Below are positions 1 through 7,145 of a stretch of 64,000 nucleotides of DNA, piece by piece; within the stretch, counting starts at the first letter, position 1; each line of letters begins with the position of its first letter. The position numbers and the translations under genes were made by a program. The stretch comes from Brenneria nigrifluens DSM 30175 = ATCC 13028. GTDB taxonomy: Bacteria > Pseudomonadota > Gammaproteobacteria > Enterobacterales > Enterobacteriaceae. The notes under the pieces are model-generated. The model worked only from the letters and a program-made list of their open reading frames with translations. It did not search any database and was not told the origin of the DNA. The stretch spans positions 2,852,001 to 2,916,000 of the forward strand of contig NZ_CP034036.1 in the NCBI RefSeq assembly GCF_005484965.1, given 5' to 3'.

Positions 1-1
1 G

Positions 2-1570
2 AATCATGCCAAATACTGCGCCTGGGGGCTGGAGGCGGATATTTTCGCCGCCGGACTACGGCAACGGCAAAGCCAGGGGAAAGTGGTGTTTGGCAGCGTG
101 CAGTCGGTGGCACGCAACCTGGATCGGTTCGAACACGCCTTTTCATTGCTGATCGTTGATGAATGCCACCGCATCGGCGATGACGACGACAGCCAATATC
201 AACGGATTATCCGCCATCTGCAACAAACCAATCCGCAACTGCGGCTGCTGGGGCTGACGGCAACGCCCTTTCGTCTGGGGAAGGGCTGGATTTATCAATA
301 CCATTATCACGGCATGATACGCGGCGGCGAACACAGCCTGTTCCGCGATTGCATCTATGAACTGCCGCTGCGCTATATGATCAAACACGGCTTTCTGGTG
401 CCGCCGGAACGGCTGGATATGCCCATAGTGCAATACGATTTCAGCAGGCTGGCGGCGGGCAGCACCGGCTTGTTCAGCGAGGCCGATCTTAATCACGAGC
501 TAAAGCGCCAGCAGCGCATCACCCCGCATATCGTCAGCCAGATCGTCGACTATGCGCAGACGCGCCTGGGGGTGATGATTTTCGCCGCCACCGTTGAACA
601 TGCCCGTGAAATCCATGGCTTATTGCCGCCGGGCCAGGCCGCGCTGGTCAGCGCCGAAACGCCGCCGGCGGAGCGTGACGCGCTTATCGCCGACTTTAAA
701 CGGCAGCGGCTGCGCTATCTGGTCAACGTCGCCGTGCTGACCACCGGCTTTGATGCCCCGCACGTCGATCTGATCGCCATATTACGCCCGACGGAATCCG
801 TCAGCTTATATCAGCAAATTGTCGGCCGCGGCTTGCGTCTGTTTCCCGGCAAAACCGAGTGTCTGATCCTGGATTATGCCGGAAACCCACACGATCTCCA
901 TACCCCGGAGGTCGGACACAGCAAACCCCGCCGCGACAGCCAGCCGGTGCAGGTTTTCTGTCCGCAATGCGGTTTCGCTAATTTATTCTGGGGGAAAACC
1001 GCCGCGGACGGCAGCGTAATCGAACATTACGGCCGCCGCTGCCAGGGGTGGGAGACGCTGGACGACGGTCTGCGCCGGCAGTGCGACTTTCGCTTTCGCT
1101 TTAAGATCTGCCCGCACTGCGGCGCGGAGAACGACATTGCGGCCCGCCGCTGTCACCAGTGTGAAAATGTGCTGGTCGATCCCGATGATATGCTGAAAGC
1201 GGCGCTGAAGCTGAAAGACGCGCTGGTATTGCGCTGCAGCGGCATGAGCCTGACGCCCGGCAAGGACGCCAGAGGGGAATGGCTCAACGTCACCTACCAT
1301 GACGAAGACGGCGCCGAGGTGAGCGAGCGTTTTCGCCTGCAAACGCCGGCGCAGCGCCACGTATTCCAGCTAAATTTCTTGCGCGTTCATCAACGGGCGC
1401 CGGGCGTCCCTTTCGTCTGGCAAACCGCCGCCGACGTTTTGGCGCAGCGGCATTTACTGCGCGCGCCCGACTTTGTGGTTGCCCGCCGCCAGGGGAAATT
1501 CTGGCAGCTACGGGAAAAAATGTTCGATTATCAGGGCCGTTTCCGGCGGGCAAACGAGCTGCGCGGCTAG
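2..1570 (+). CDS. radD: RadD/YejH-type superfamily 2 DNA helicase, 3' part
   Basis: The reading frame is open from the first bases of the window, so the start and the Walker A region lie upstream and this is a partial gene. The visible part has the DECH box (motif II, in VDECHRIGDDD), motif III (LTATPFR), a motif V/VI region (TTGFDAPHVD, QIVGRGLRLF) and then a C-terminal zone with paired cysteines (CPQCGF, CPHCGAEN, CHQCENV) that fits a zinc-binding module. This domain order matches RadD (YejH), a RecQ-like ATPase involved in double-strand-break repair. The downstream neighbour rplY is the same as in E. coli, which supports the assignment. Confidence 0.88.
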   Translation, partial: NHAKYCAWGLEADIFAAGLRQRQSQGKVVFGSVQSVARNLDRFEHAFSLLIVDECHRIGDDDDSQYQRIIRHLQQTNPQLRLLGLTATPFRLGKGWIYQYHYHGMIRGGEHSLFRDCIYELPLRYMIKHGFLVPPERLDMPIVQYDFSRLAAGSTGLFSEADLNHELKRQQRITPHIVSQIVDYAQTRLGVMIFAATVEHAREIHGLLPPGQAALVSAETPPAERDALIADFKRQRLRYLVNVAVLTTGFDAPHVDLIAILRPTESVSLYQQIVGRGLRLFPGKTECLILDYAGNPHDLHTPEVGHSKPRRDSQPVQVFCPQCGFANLFWGKTAADGSVIEHYGRRCQGWETLDDGLRRQCDFRFRFKICPHCGAENDIAARRCHQCENVLVDPDDMLKAALKLKDALVLRCSGMSLTPGKDARGEWLNVTYHDEDGAEVSERFRLQTPAQRHVFQLNFLRVHQRAPGVPFVWQTAADVLAQRHLLRAPDFVVARRQGKFWQLREKMFDYQGRFRRANELRG

Positions 1571-1586
1571 CTTATTCACGGTTTTA

Positions 1587-1642
1587 TTTGCCCGCAGACC
1601 CATATTCCGCTAGAATTCAGCCCGCTTTTGTATCGCAAAAGC
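1587..1642 (+). promoter_or_regulatory. Candidate rplY promoter and leader hairpin
   Basis: A TAGAAT hexamer at 1611-1616 is a good sigma70 -10 box, with a weak TTTGCC 18 bases upstream at 1587. Just downstream, GCTTTTG (1624-1630) pairs with CAAAAGC (1636-1642) to form a 7-bp hairpin in the rplY leader. Whether this hairpin has a role in rplY control is inference only. Confidence 0.4.
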
Positions 1643-1706
1643 AGAACAACCCAACTTGCTGCTGGGTCGCCTGTAGCAGGATTACTTATCTTAAGTAGAG
1701 TAAAAA

Positions 1707-1991
1707 ATGATTATTATCAAAGCAGAAGCACGTAAAGATCAGGGTAAGGGTGCGAGCCGCCGCCTGCGTCATGCCGGTAAATTTCCGGCCATCGTTTATG
1801 GTGGTTCCGAAGCGCCGGTTGCTATCGAACTGGATCACGACAGCGTTAAAAACCAGGAACTGAAAGACGGTTTCTACGGTGAAGTGGTGATCCTGTCTAT
1901 CGACGGTAAAGAAACTAAAGTCAAGGTTCAGGCTGTACAACGTCACCCGTTCAAGCCCAAACTGACTCATATCGACTTTATCCGCGCTTAA
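1707..1991 (+). CDS. rplY: 50S ribosomal protein L25
   Basis: The 94-residue product has the full length of the short enterobacterial L25, which binds 5S rRNA in the large ribosomal subunit. The N-terminus (residues 1-40) has the conserved KGASRRLRHAGKFPAIVYGG region and the C-terminus ends in HIDFIRA, typical of the family. It is a single-gene unit between radD and phoH, with a strong terminator directly downstream. The CTC-type C-terminal extension seen in other bacteria is absent, as expected here. Confidence 0.97.
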   Translation: MIIIKAEARKDQGKGASRRLRHAGKFPAIVYGGSEAPVAIELDHDSVKNQELKDGFYGEVVILSIDGKETKVKVQAVQRHPFKPKLTHIDFIRA

Positions 1992-2022
1992 TCACGCAGA
2001 AGTCTATCCGGGATGCCGGAAA

Positions 2023-2052
2023 GAAAAAACGCCGCTTACGCGGCGTTTTTTT
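2023..2052. terminator. Bidirectional rho-independent terminator between rplY and phoH
   Basis: ACGCCGC (2029-2035) and GCGGCGT (2040-2046) form a 7-bp stem with a TTAC loop. It has an A-run on the left and a T-run on the right, so it can end both the plus-strand rplY transcript and the minus-strand phoH transcript. Confidence 0.9.
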
Positions 2053-2100
2053 ATGGCGCGCCATCCTTGGCCGCTCTCTTACGGGCCATCGCTGGAAACA

Positions 2101-2889
2101 TTAACCATAGGCGTTAAGGGTACGCTGGCACAGCGCCGAACGCACGCAGTCCTGCTTGCCGAAAGAGACCACGCCTATCATCTCGTCCTCGGAAAAACGC
2201 TCCAGCGCATCGCGCAGCCCGGATTTCACTCCCGCGGGCAAATCACACTGCGTAACATCGCCATTGACGATTACCGTCACATTTTCCCCCAAACGCGTCA
2301 GAAACATCTTCATCTGGTTAACCGTTACGTTCTGAGCTTCGTCGAGAATAACCACCGCGTTTTCGAACGTCCGCCCGCGCATATAGGCAAAAGGCGCGAT
2401 TTCCACCTTGGCTATTTCCGGTCGTAAACAATACTGCATAAACGACGCGCCCAGCCGCCGCAGAAGCACGTCATAAACCGGACGGAAATAAGGCGCAAAC
2501 TTCTCGGCAATATCTCCGGGTAAAAAGCCCAAATCCTCGTCGGCCTGTAACACCGGCCTGGTAACAATAATGCGATCAACCTCTTTATGAATAAGCGCTT
2601 CCGCCGCCTTGGCCGCGCTCAGAAACGTTTTGCCACACCCCGCCTCACCGGTGGCAAAGATTAACTGTTTATTCTCTATTGCAGACAAGTAATGCTCCTG
2701 GGCGGCGGTTCTAGCTTCAATGACAGAGGTGTCGCGGCTTTCCCGCGCCATGCCTATCGATTCAATTCCGCCCATTTGAACCAGAGAAGTGACCGATTCT
2801 TCCTCACGTTGACGATGACTACGCGACTCGCGCCGAATAACGCGTTTCGCTTCACGACGTGCTTTGATCACTGCTTTTTGTCTTCCCAT
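2101..2889 (-). CDS. phoH: PhoH family ATPase
   Basis: This 262-residue cytoplasmic protein has a Walker A motif GEAGCGKT (about residues 81-88) and a Walker B motif VVILDEAQ (about 179-186), with the PhoH-type RPVLQADEDLGFLPG segment between them. The first 35 residues are rich in Arg and Lys. PhoH proteins are RNA-helicase-like ATPases linked to phosphate starvation in E. coli; their exact role is unresolved. It is shorter than E. coli PhoH (about 354 residues) because the N-terminal extension is missing. It stands alone, convergent with rplY. Confidence 0.88.
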   Translation of the reverse strand: MGRQKAVIKARREAKRVIRRESRSHRQREEESVTSLVQMGGIESIGMARESRDTSVIEARTAAQEHYLSAIENKQLIFATGEAGCGKTFLSAAKAAEALIHKEVDRIIVTRPVLQADEDLGFLPGDIAEKFAPYFRPVYDVLLRRLGASFMQYCLRPEIAKVEIAPFAYMRGRTFENAVVILDEAQNVTVNQMKMFLTRLGENVTVIVNGDVTQCDLPAGVKSGLRDALERFSEDEMIGVVSFGKQDCVRSALCQRTLNAYG

Positions 2890-3414
2890 AGTGGCACCTT
2901 ACAGTTTGTTTCACTTACCGCACTGCCCGGCAGCGCGTGACGTTTCACTCACAAGCGAGGTTTGGCTTCCTTATTAAGCCGATGGAGAACAGAACGAATA
3001 ACGCCCGAACCGGAACCGGTCGGACGAGATAATTGACGAGGAGGAGTAAGCAGACAGGCAAAAAATGGCGTTAACGAAAAATGGCACAGTGCAGAAAATT
3101 GGTGGGGAAGAAATCCCTCGCATCGGCGAGTCGGCAGACCTGAGTAGCAGTTTCGACTATTTAGTCCCCAACAGGACATTACCATTCGCGTTCCTCACTG
3201 TGACAACAACTATTCCAATGAATAATGATTGACCGTATTAAGAACCACTGTTAACCATCAGTCTGAAAATTAGAGTGGAATGATTGCAGTAGTATGACAG
3301 TGCAATAGTTTGCCTCTATTTTGCAAGCTTTTTTACACTGTCATAATATTTACATATAGTCAGGATATGGCGATCTGGCAACATTGCATAGGAGAAAAAG
3401 TATTACGCGCGGTA
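2890..3414. other. Intergenic region between phoH and fliZ
   Basis: This 525-base stretch should hold the phoH promoter (minus strand) and the 3' end of the fliZ transcript. I see no family match in either strand. A 55-codon ATG frame at 3065-3232 on the plus strand is possible, but nothing supports it beyond being open. Confidence 0.5.
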
Positions 3415-3924
3415 TCAGTAGTATTTCTGCCAATCCAGATACTGATCGTATTTGCGCAGCGCGCTGCGGTAGCTAGCCTGATCAATTTCGGGAAGATAAT
3501 CGTGAATATGTTTCTGTATGTTTCCAGAAGCAAAGTTTTCCTTGGGAAAACGCTTCGCCACCAGTTGTTCATCCAACCGACGCAGCCGAATGGCATATTC
3601 ACGCATCGTGCTATGCTTGACTTCCGTCTGTTTAATCAGGTACTGGGTGAATGCTTTAATATTAAAATAGTTAGCATAGGTATGGCACAATATTTCACTA
3701 CAGAACCGACAGAGGGGAATTAGCTCCTGTTGCAGACTTGACCATATTTTGTCATCGATTAACCGGTCAATATCGCCAATCGTTTTTTTATTGATAAGCT
3801 GGTTACGAAACATCAACGAGACACGGTCAAGTGCTTTATTGCAATGAGAACAATGGGTCTGCTTATGTTTGAAATCTTTCAGATAACGGCTAAGCAGCTG
3901 TTTCTTCCGGGTTGGCTGAGGCAT
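3415..3924 (-). CDS. fliZ: Flagellar regulator FliZ
   Basis: The product is related to enterobacterial FliZ, with the conserved LLSRYLKDFKH start, the CxxC pair in THCSHCNKALDR and the CRFCSEILC segment, followed by the REYAIRLRRLDEQL recombinase-like helix region. FliZ raises FlhDC activity and represses some RpoS-dependent promoters. I chose the ATG at 3924 (MPQPTRKKQ, 169 residues) over the upstream TTG at 3942, because it gives a start consistent with the family. It follows fliA on the same strand after about 50 bases, the usual fliAZ order. The C-terminal tail is shorter than in E. coli. Confidence 0.92.
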   Translation of the reverse strand: MPQPTRKKQLLSRYLKDFKHKQTHCSHCNKALDRVSLMFRNQLINKKTIGDIDRLIDDKIWSSLQQELIPLCRFCSEILCHTYANYFNIKAFTQYLIKQTEVKHSTMREYAIRLRRLDEQLVAKRFPKENFASGNIQKHIHDYLPEIDQASYRSALRKYDQYLDWQKYY

Positions 3925-3973
3925 GAATCCATTCCATGACAATTACTGAAAACACTATTCCTACGCAGCCAAA

Positions 3974-4696
3974 TTAAACGTCATTCATTAATTTTACGCG
4001 CAGGCGCTTTATCGCCTGGCTATGCAACTGACTGACTCGCGACTCCCCTACTTCCAGAACGGCACCGATTTCTTTTAAATTCAGCTCTTCCTGATAGTAA
4101 AGCGTTAACACCAGCTTTTCGCGTTCCGGCAGGTTTTCTATCGCCTCCATTACCCGATGGCGTAAATTACCTTCCATCAGTTGGTGTAACGGATTGGCAT
4201 CTTCGTTACCTTCCAACAACGCTTCCGCGCTGTCGCCATGCTCTTCACGCCATTCATCGTAAGAAAAAAGCTGGCTATTATTGGTATCCAGCAAAATCTG
4301 ACGATAATCTTCGAGCGTAATATCCAAAGCATGCGCAACTTCCTGCTCCGTTGGCGCACGACCCAGCTGCTGTTCAGCCCGTTGCATCGCTTGTGCCACT
4401 TCCCGCGCATTACGCCGCACGCTGCGCGGCGCCCAGTCGCGACTGCGTAACTCATCCAGCATTGAGCCTCGAATCCGCTGAACCGCATAAGTGGTAAATG
4501 CGGTGCCCTGCAGTGAATCGAAACGCTCAACCGCGCTAAGCAAGCCGATACCGCCGGCCTGGAGTAGATCATCCAACTCAACGCTCGCGGGGAGACGAAC
4601 CTGTAGACGCAAGGCTTCATGGCGCACCAAGGGAACATAACGTTTCCAGAGGGCGCTTTTATCCATTGTTCCTTCGGCGGTATACAGATCGCTCAC
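3974..4696 (-). CDS. fliA: Flagellar sigma factor FliA (sigma28)
   Basis: The 240-residue protein is full length and close to E. coli FliA throughout: region 2 (LDDLLQAGGIGLLSAVERFD, TAFTTYAVQRIRG), region 3 and region 4 (LPEREKLVLTLYYQEELNLKEIG). It directs RNA polymerase to class III promoters for flagellin, cap, hook-associated proteins and chemoreceptors, and is held inactive by FlgM until the hook is complete. The start is a GTG (MSDLYTAEG), as I recall for E. coli fliA. fliZ follows in the same operon. A strong hairpin lies just upstream of the start. Confidence 0.97.
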   Translation of the reverse strand: MSDLYTAEGTMDKSALWKRYVPLVRHEALRLQVRLPASVELDDLLQAGGIGLLSAVERFDSLQGTAFTTYAVQRIRGSMLDELRSRDWAPRSVRRNAREVAQAMQRAEQQLGRAPTEQEVAHALDITLEDYRQILLDTNNSQLFSYDEWREEHGDSAEALLEGNEDANPLHQLMEGNLRHRVMEAIENLPEREKLVLTLYYQEELNLKEIGAVLEVGESRVSQLHSQAIKRLRVKLMNDV

Positions 4697-4713
4697 AGTG
4701 ACAAATACCTACG

Positions 4714-4738
4714 ATAATAGTGTTATCGACACTATTAT
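4714..4738 (-). promoter_or_regulatory. Perfect inverted repeat in the fliA leader
   Basis: ATAATAGTGT (4714-4723) and ACACTATTAT (4729-4738) form a perfect 10-bp stem with a 5-base loop, ending 17 bases before the fliA start codon. On the minus strand the loop and its flanks read GTCGATAA, which is 7 of 8 with the sigma28 -10 element, but no TAAA stands 15 bases upstream. It could be an operator or an mRNA hairpin near the ribosome binding site. Confidence 0.5.
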
Positions 4739-4902
4739 GCTTTTGCGTAGGGGAGCCAATCGCTTGAATAGCGCCAGAAAAGGCACCCTATTTGCAATAT
4801 GCCCGACTATCACGCCGTGTCCGGGCGGGTTCCCTGCCCGTAGCGGCGCCTGATTTTATACGACAACGGCATAATTGCGATTGCAAGGCACCGCTTCCTG
4901 AT

Positions 4903-4988
4903 AGTGGTTGCCGACTACCTTAGCGGATCGGCTATCTCAGGGAAGTGGCACGGTAAAAAGTGTGGAAATGCTTCTCAGAAAGTTATTT
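4903..4988. repeat. Direct repeat copy 1 flanking the rpn gene
   Basis: This 86-bp stretch at the 3' end of the rpn gene (overlapping its last codons) matches 5797-5881 in the same orientation at roughly three quarters of positions with a single 1-base gap. The most conserved block is GATAAAAAGTGTGGA-like, flanked by TGGTTGCCG and GCAGAAA blocks. The pair encloses the whole nuclease gene. Confidence 0.75.
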
Positions 4989-5777
4989 CTCAGCAGGCAT
5001 CGCCGTCTGCATATCCTCATCCGACAGACCGGTCATCTGCTGTACCTGCTGCGACGGCATACCGCTTTTCAGCATCTGGCGGGCAATGCGTAATGCGCTG
5101 GTTTTCATGCCTTGTTCCAGACCTTCAGCCAGCCACTTTTCTTTTCCCTGCAACAGCCCTTCCTCAAAACCTGCACGCTTCAGCTGCTTCGCGATGGTTT
5201 CCATATTTTCCTCCCGTTCACCGGTTAACGGTTCGGTTACCCCATCAATAAAGGCCCGATAATCGGATGTCCGCCCCACATGAGCAATATAAAACATCAA
5301 CGCTCGCTGCTGCGTCAAGGGCAGCGCCCACAATTCCATCAACACACCGATATCCCGCGCCAGCAAGGGATCGTGAAAGCTCTCCAGCCAATTCAGACTG
5401 TACGGATACGGACGGCGATCGCCGTGATAGAACAGCAGCGGCACGACCAGCGGCAGGGTTTTATGCCCTTGCGACAGATGCTGCTCCATCGCCGCCAGAC
5501 AGTAGCGCAGAAGCCGGAACGCCATCAGCCTGTCCAGCGTGCTCTGATGCTCGATAACGCAATAGATATAGCCTTTCCCCTGTGTAGTGCGGCAGGAATA
5601 GAGCATATCCGACACTCGCGAGCGCAGTTCCTCGTCCACAAACGAGGCGGACTCCCGTTGCAGGGTGGTGAAATCGCAGTGTTGCCGGATTTCCGGCGGT
5701 AGATGGATAGAAAGGAAATCCCGCGCGATATCGATATCGCCGAGAAACTGCTTAAAGATCGCATCGTGCGATGGCAT
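4983..5777 (-). CDS. Rpn family (YhgA-like, PD-(D/E)XK) recombination-promoting nuclease
   Basis: The N-terminal half has the family signature: PHDAIFKQFLG at residues 3-13, the ARDFL segment, a core Asp in RVSDMLYS, Glu in YCVIEHQS, then MAFRLLRY and VVPLLFYHG. E. coli Rpn proteins are DNase-like and promote RecA-independent recombination; they were earlier filed as transposase_31. At 264 residues it is shorter than E. coli RpnA (about 290). The missing part appears internal: after DPLLARDIG the usual stretch of roughly 40 residues before the LFNYLLQ-like helix is absent. The nuclease core is kept, so it may still be active. It sits alone between fliA and ugd, bracketed by direct repeats. 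Confidence 0.85.
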   Translation of the reverse strand: MPSHDAIFKQFLGDIDIARDFLSIHLPPEIRQHCDFTTLQRESASFVDEELRSRVSDMLYSCRTTQGKGYIYCVIEHQSTLDRLMAFRLLRYCLAAMEQHLSQGHKTLPLVVPLLFYHGDRRPYPYSLNWLESFHDPLLARDIGVLMELWALPLTQQRALMFYIAHVGRTSDYRAFIDGVTEPLTGEREENMETIAKQLKRAGFEEGLLQGKEKWLAEGLEQGMKTSALRIARQMLKSGMPSQQVQQMTGLSDEDMQTAMPAEK

Positions 5778-5796
5778 GGCGCCGCATCCCAGTGGT

Positions 5797-5881
5797 GGTG
5801 GTTGCCGTCAGCCTAGCGGTTCGGCAAAATTAGGGAAGCAGTATGATAAAAAGTGTGGAGGCGCTACGCAGAAAATTATTC
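5797..5881. repeat. Direct repeat copy 2 flanking the rpn gene
   Basis: Second copy of the element at 4903-4988, same orientation. It lies between the rpn start codon and the ugd stop codon and ends within two bases of the ugd stop, so it forms most of that intergenic space. Confidence 0.75.
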
Positions 5882-5882
5882 G

Positions 5883-7049
5883 TCAATCTATACCAAAGAT
5901 ATCCCGAGTATAAATCTTATCTGCGACATCCAAGAGATCCGACGACATTCTGTTAACTAAAATGACATCCGATAATGACTTAAATTCATTTAAATCACTA
6001 ACAACTCGGGAGCGGAAAAAGTCTTTGTCATGTAAATTGGGTTCGTAAACAACAACCTCAATGCCTTTCGCTTTTATCCGTCTCATTATCCCCTGAATAG
6101 CAGAAGCTCTGAAATTATCAGATTCAGCTTTCATCACCAGTCGGTAAATTCCGACGACGCTCGGATTCATTTTTATTATTGATTCCGCAATGAAATCTTT
6201 ACGTGTACTATTAGCTGCTACAATAGCCTGAATGATGTTATTCGGAACGCTGGCATAATTAGCTAATAACTGTTTTGTGTCTTTGGGAAGACAATAGCCG
6301 CCATAACCGAATGAAGGATTATTATAGTGATTGCCAATTCTTGGATCCAGACCTACTCCCTCGATGATCTGCCTGCTTTGCAGGCCCAAAGATTGAGCAT
6401 AGGTATCTAACTCATTAAAATAAGCAATCCGCATTGCCAAATAAGTATTCGAAAATAATTTAATCGCTTCTGCTTCTGTAGATTCGGTGAATAAAACAGG
6501 AACATCTTTTTTAACTGCTCCCTGTAATAATAACTTAGCAAACTGCTCAGCACGCTCGGAACGTTCACCCACCACAATGCGTGATGGATAAAGGTTGTCG
6601 TAAAGGGCTTTCCCTTCTCTTAAAAATTCAGGTGAAAATATGATATTATCGGTATTGAATTTACTTTTTATTTCCTGAGTATAACCAACCGGTACCGTTG
6701 ACTTAATCACCATCACCGCATTGGGATTGAAAGACAGCACCTGCCGTATCACTGATTCGACAGAATCCGTATTGAAATGATTTGTTTTCGGATCATAATC
6801 AGTAGGCGTGGCGATAATAATAAAATCCGCGTCTTGATATGCGGTTGACGCATCCAACGTTACTTTGAAATTCAATGTGTTATGATGAAGAAAATCTTCA
6901 ATCTCTTTATCAACGATAGGAGACACTTTATCATTCAACATTGCAACCTTTGCAGCTACAACATCGACAGCAACAACTTCATTATGCTGAGCCAAAAGCA
7001 TCGCATTGGACAATCCAACATACCCTGTTCCGGCAATGGCTATTTTCAT
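5883..7049 (-). CDS. ugd: UDP-glucose 6-dehydrogenase
   Basis: The enzyme oxidises UDP-glucose to UDP-glucuronic acid with two NAD+, supplying glucuronate and derived sugars for surface glycans. The 388-residue product (from MKIAIAGTGYVG at 7049, not the in-frame ATG at 7082) equals the length of E. coli Ugd. Visible motifs are the Rossmann GxGxxG (residues 7-12), the IKSTVPVG segment, FSPEFLREGKALYDN, and the catalytic Cys in GGYCLPKDTKQ. It lies just downstream of the large glycosyltransferase gene, same strand, about 100 bases apart. Both are visibly more A+T-rich than the flagellar genes. A role in flagellin glycan supply is inference; elsewhere ugd serves capsule or lipid A modification. 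Confidence 0.95.
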   Translation of the reverse strand: MKIAIAGTGYVGLSNAMLLAQHNEVVAVDVVAAKVAMLNDKVSPIVDKEIEDFLHHNTLNFKVTLDASTAYQDADFIIIATPTDYDPKTNHFNTDSVESVIRQVLSFNPNAVMVIKSTVPVGYTQEIKSKFNTDNIIFSPEFLREGKALYDNLYPSRIVVGERSERAEQFAKLLLQGAVKKDVPVLFTESTEAEAIKLFSNTYLAMRIAYFNELDTYAQSLGLQSRQIIEGVGLDPRIGNHYNNPSFGYGGYCLPKDTKQLLANYASVPNNIIQAIVAANSTRKDFIAESIIKMNPSVVGIYRLVMKAESDNFRASAIQGIMRRIKAKGIEVVVYEPNLHDKDFFRSRVVSDLNEFKSLSDVILVNRMSSDLLDVADKIYTRDIFGID

Positions 7050-7145
7050 GATAGTCTCGCTATATATTTTGCTAAAATCCACATAAAGGCACCCGTCGTT
7101 TAGAGGGTGCCTTTATATATTCAGCTATCTCCCTCAAGATTCCAT

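Noticed and set aside
2949..3185. 78-codon minus-strand frame upstream of phoH
   Set aside because: Composition rich in Ser, Cys and Arg with no family resemblance; likely chance.
3065..3232. 55-codon plus-strand frame between phoH and fliZ
   Set aside because: Only a weak ribosome binding site and no recognisable family; kept as intergenic.
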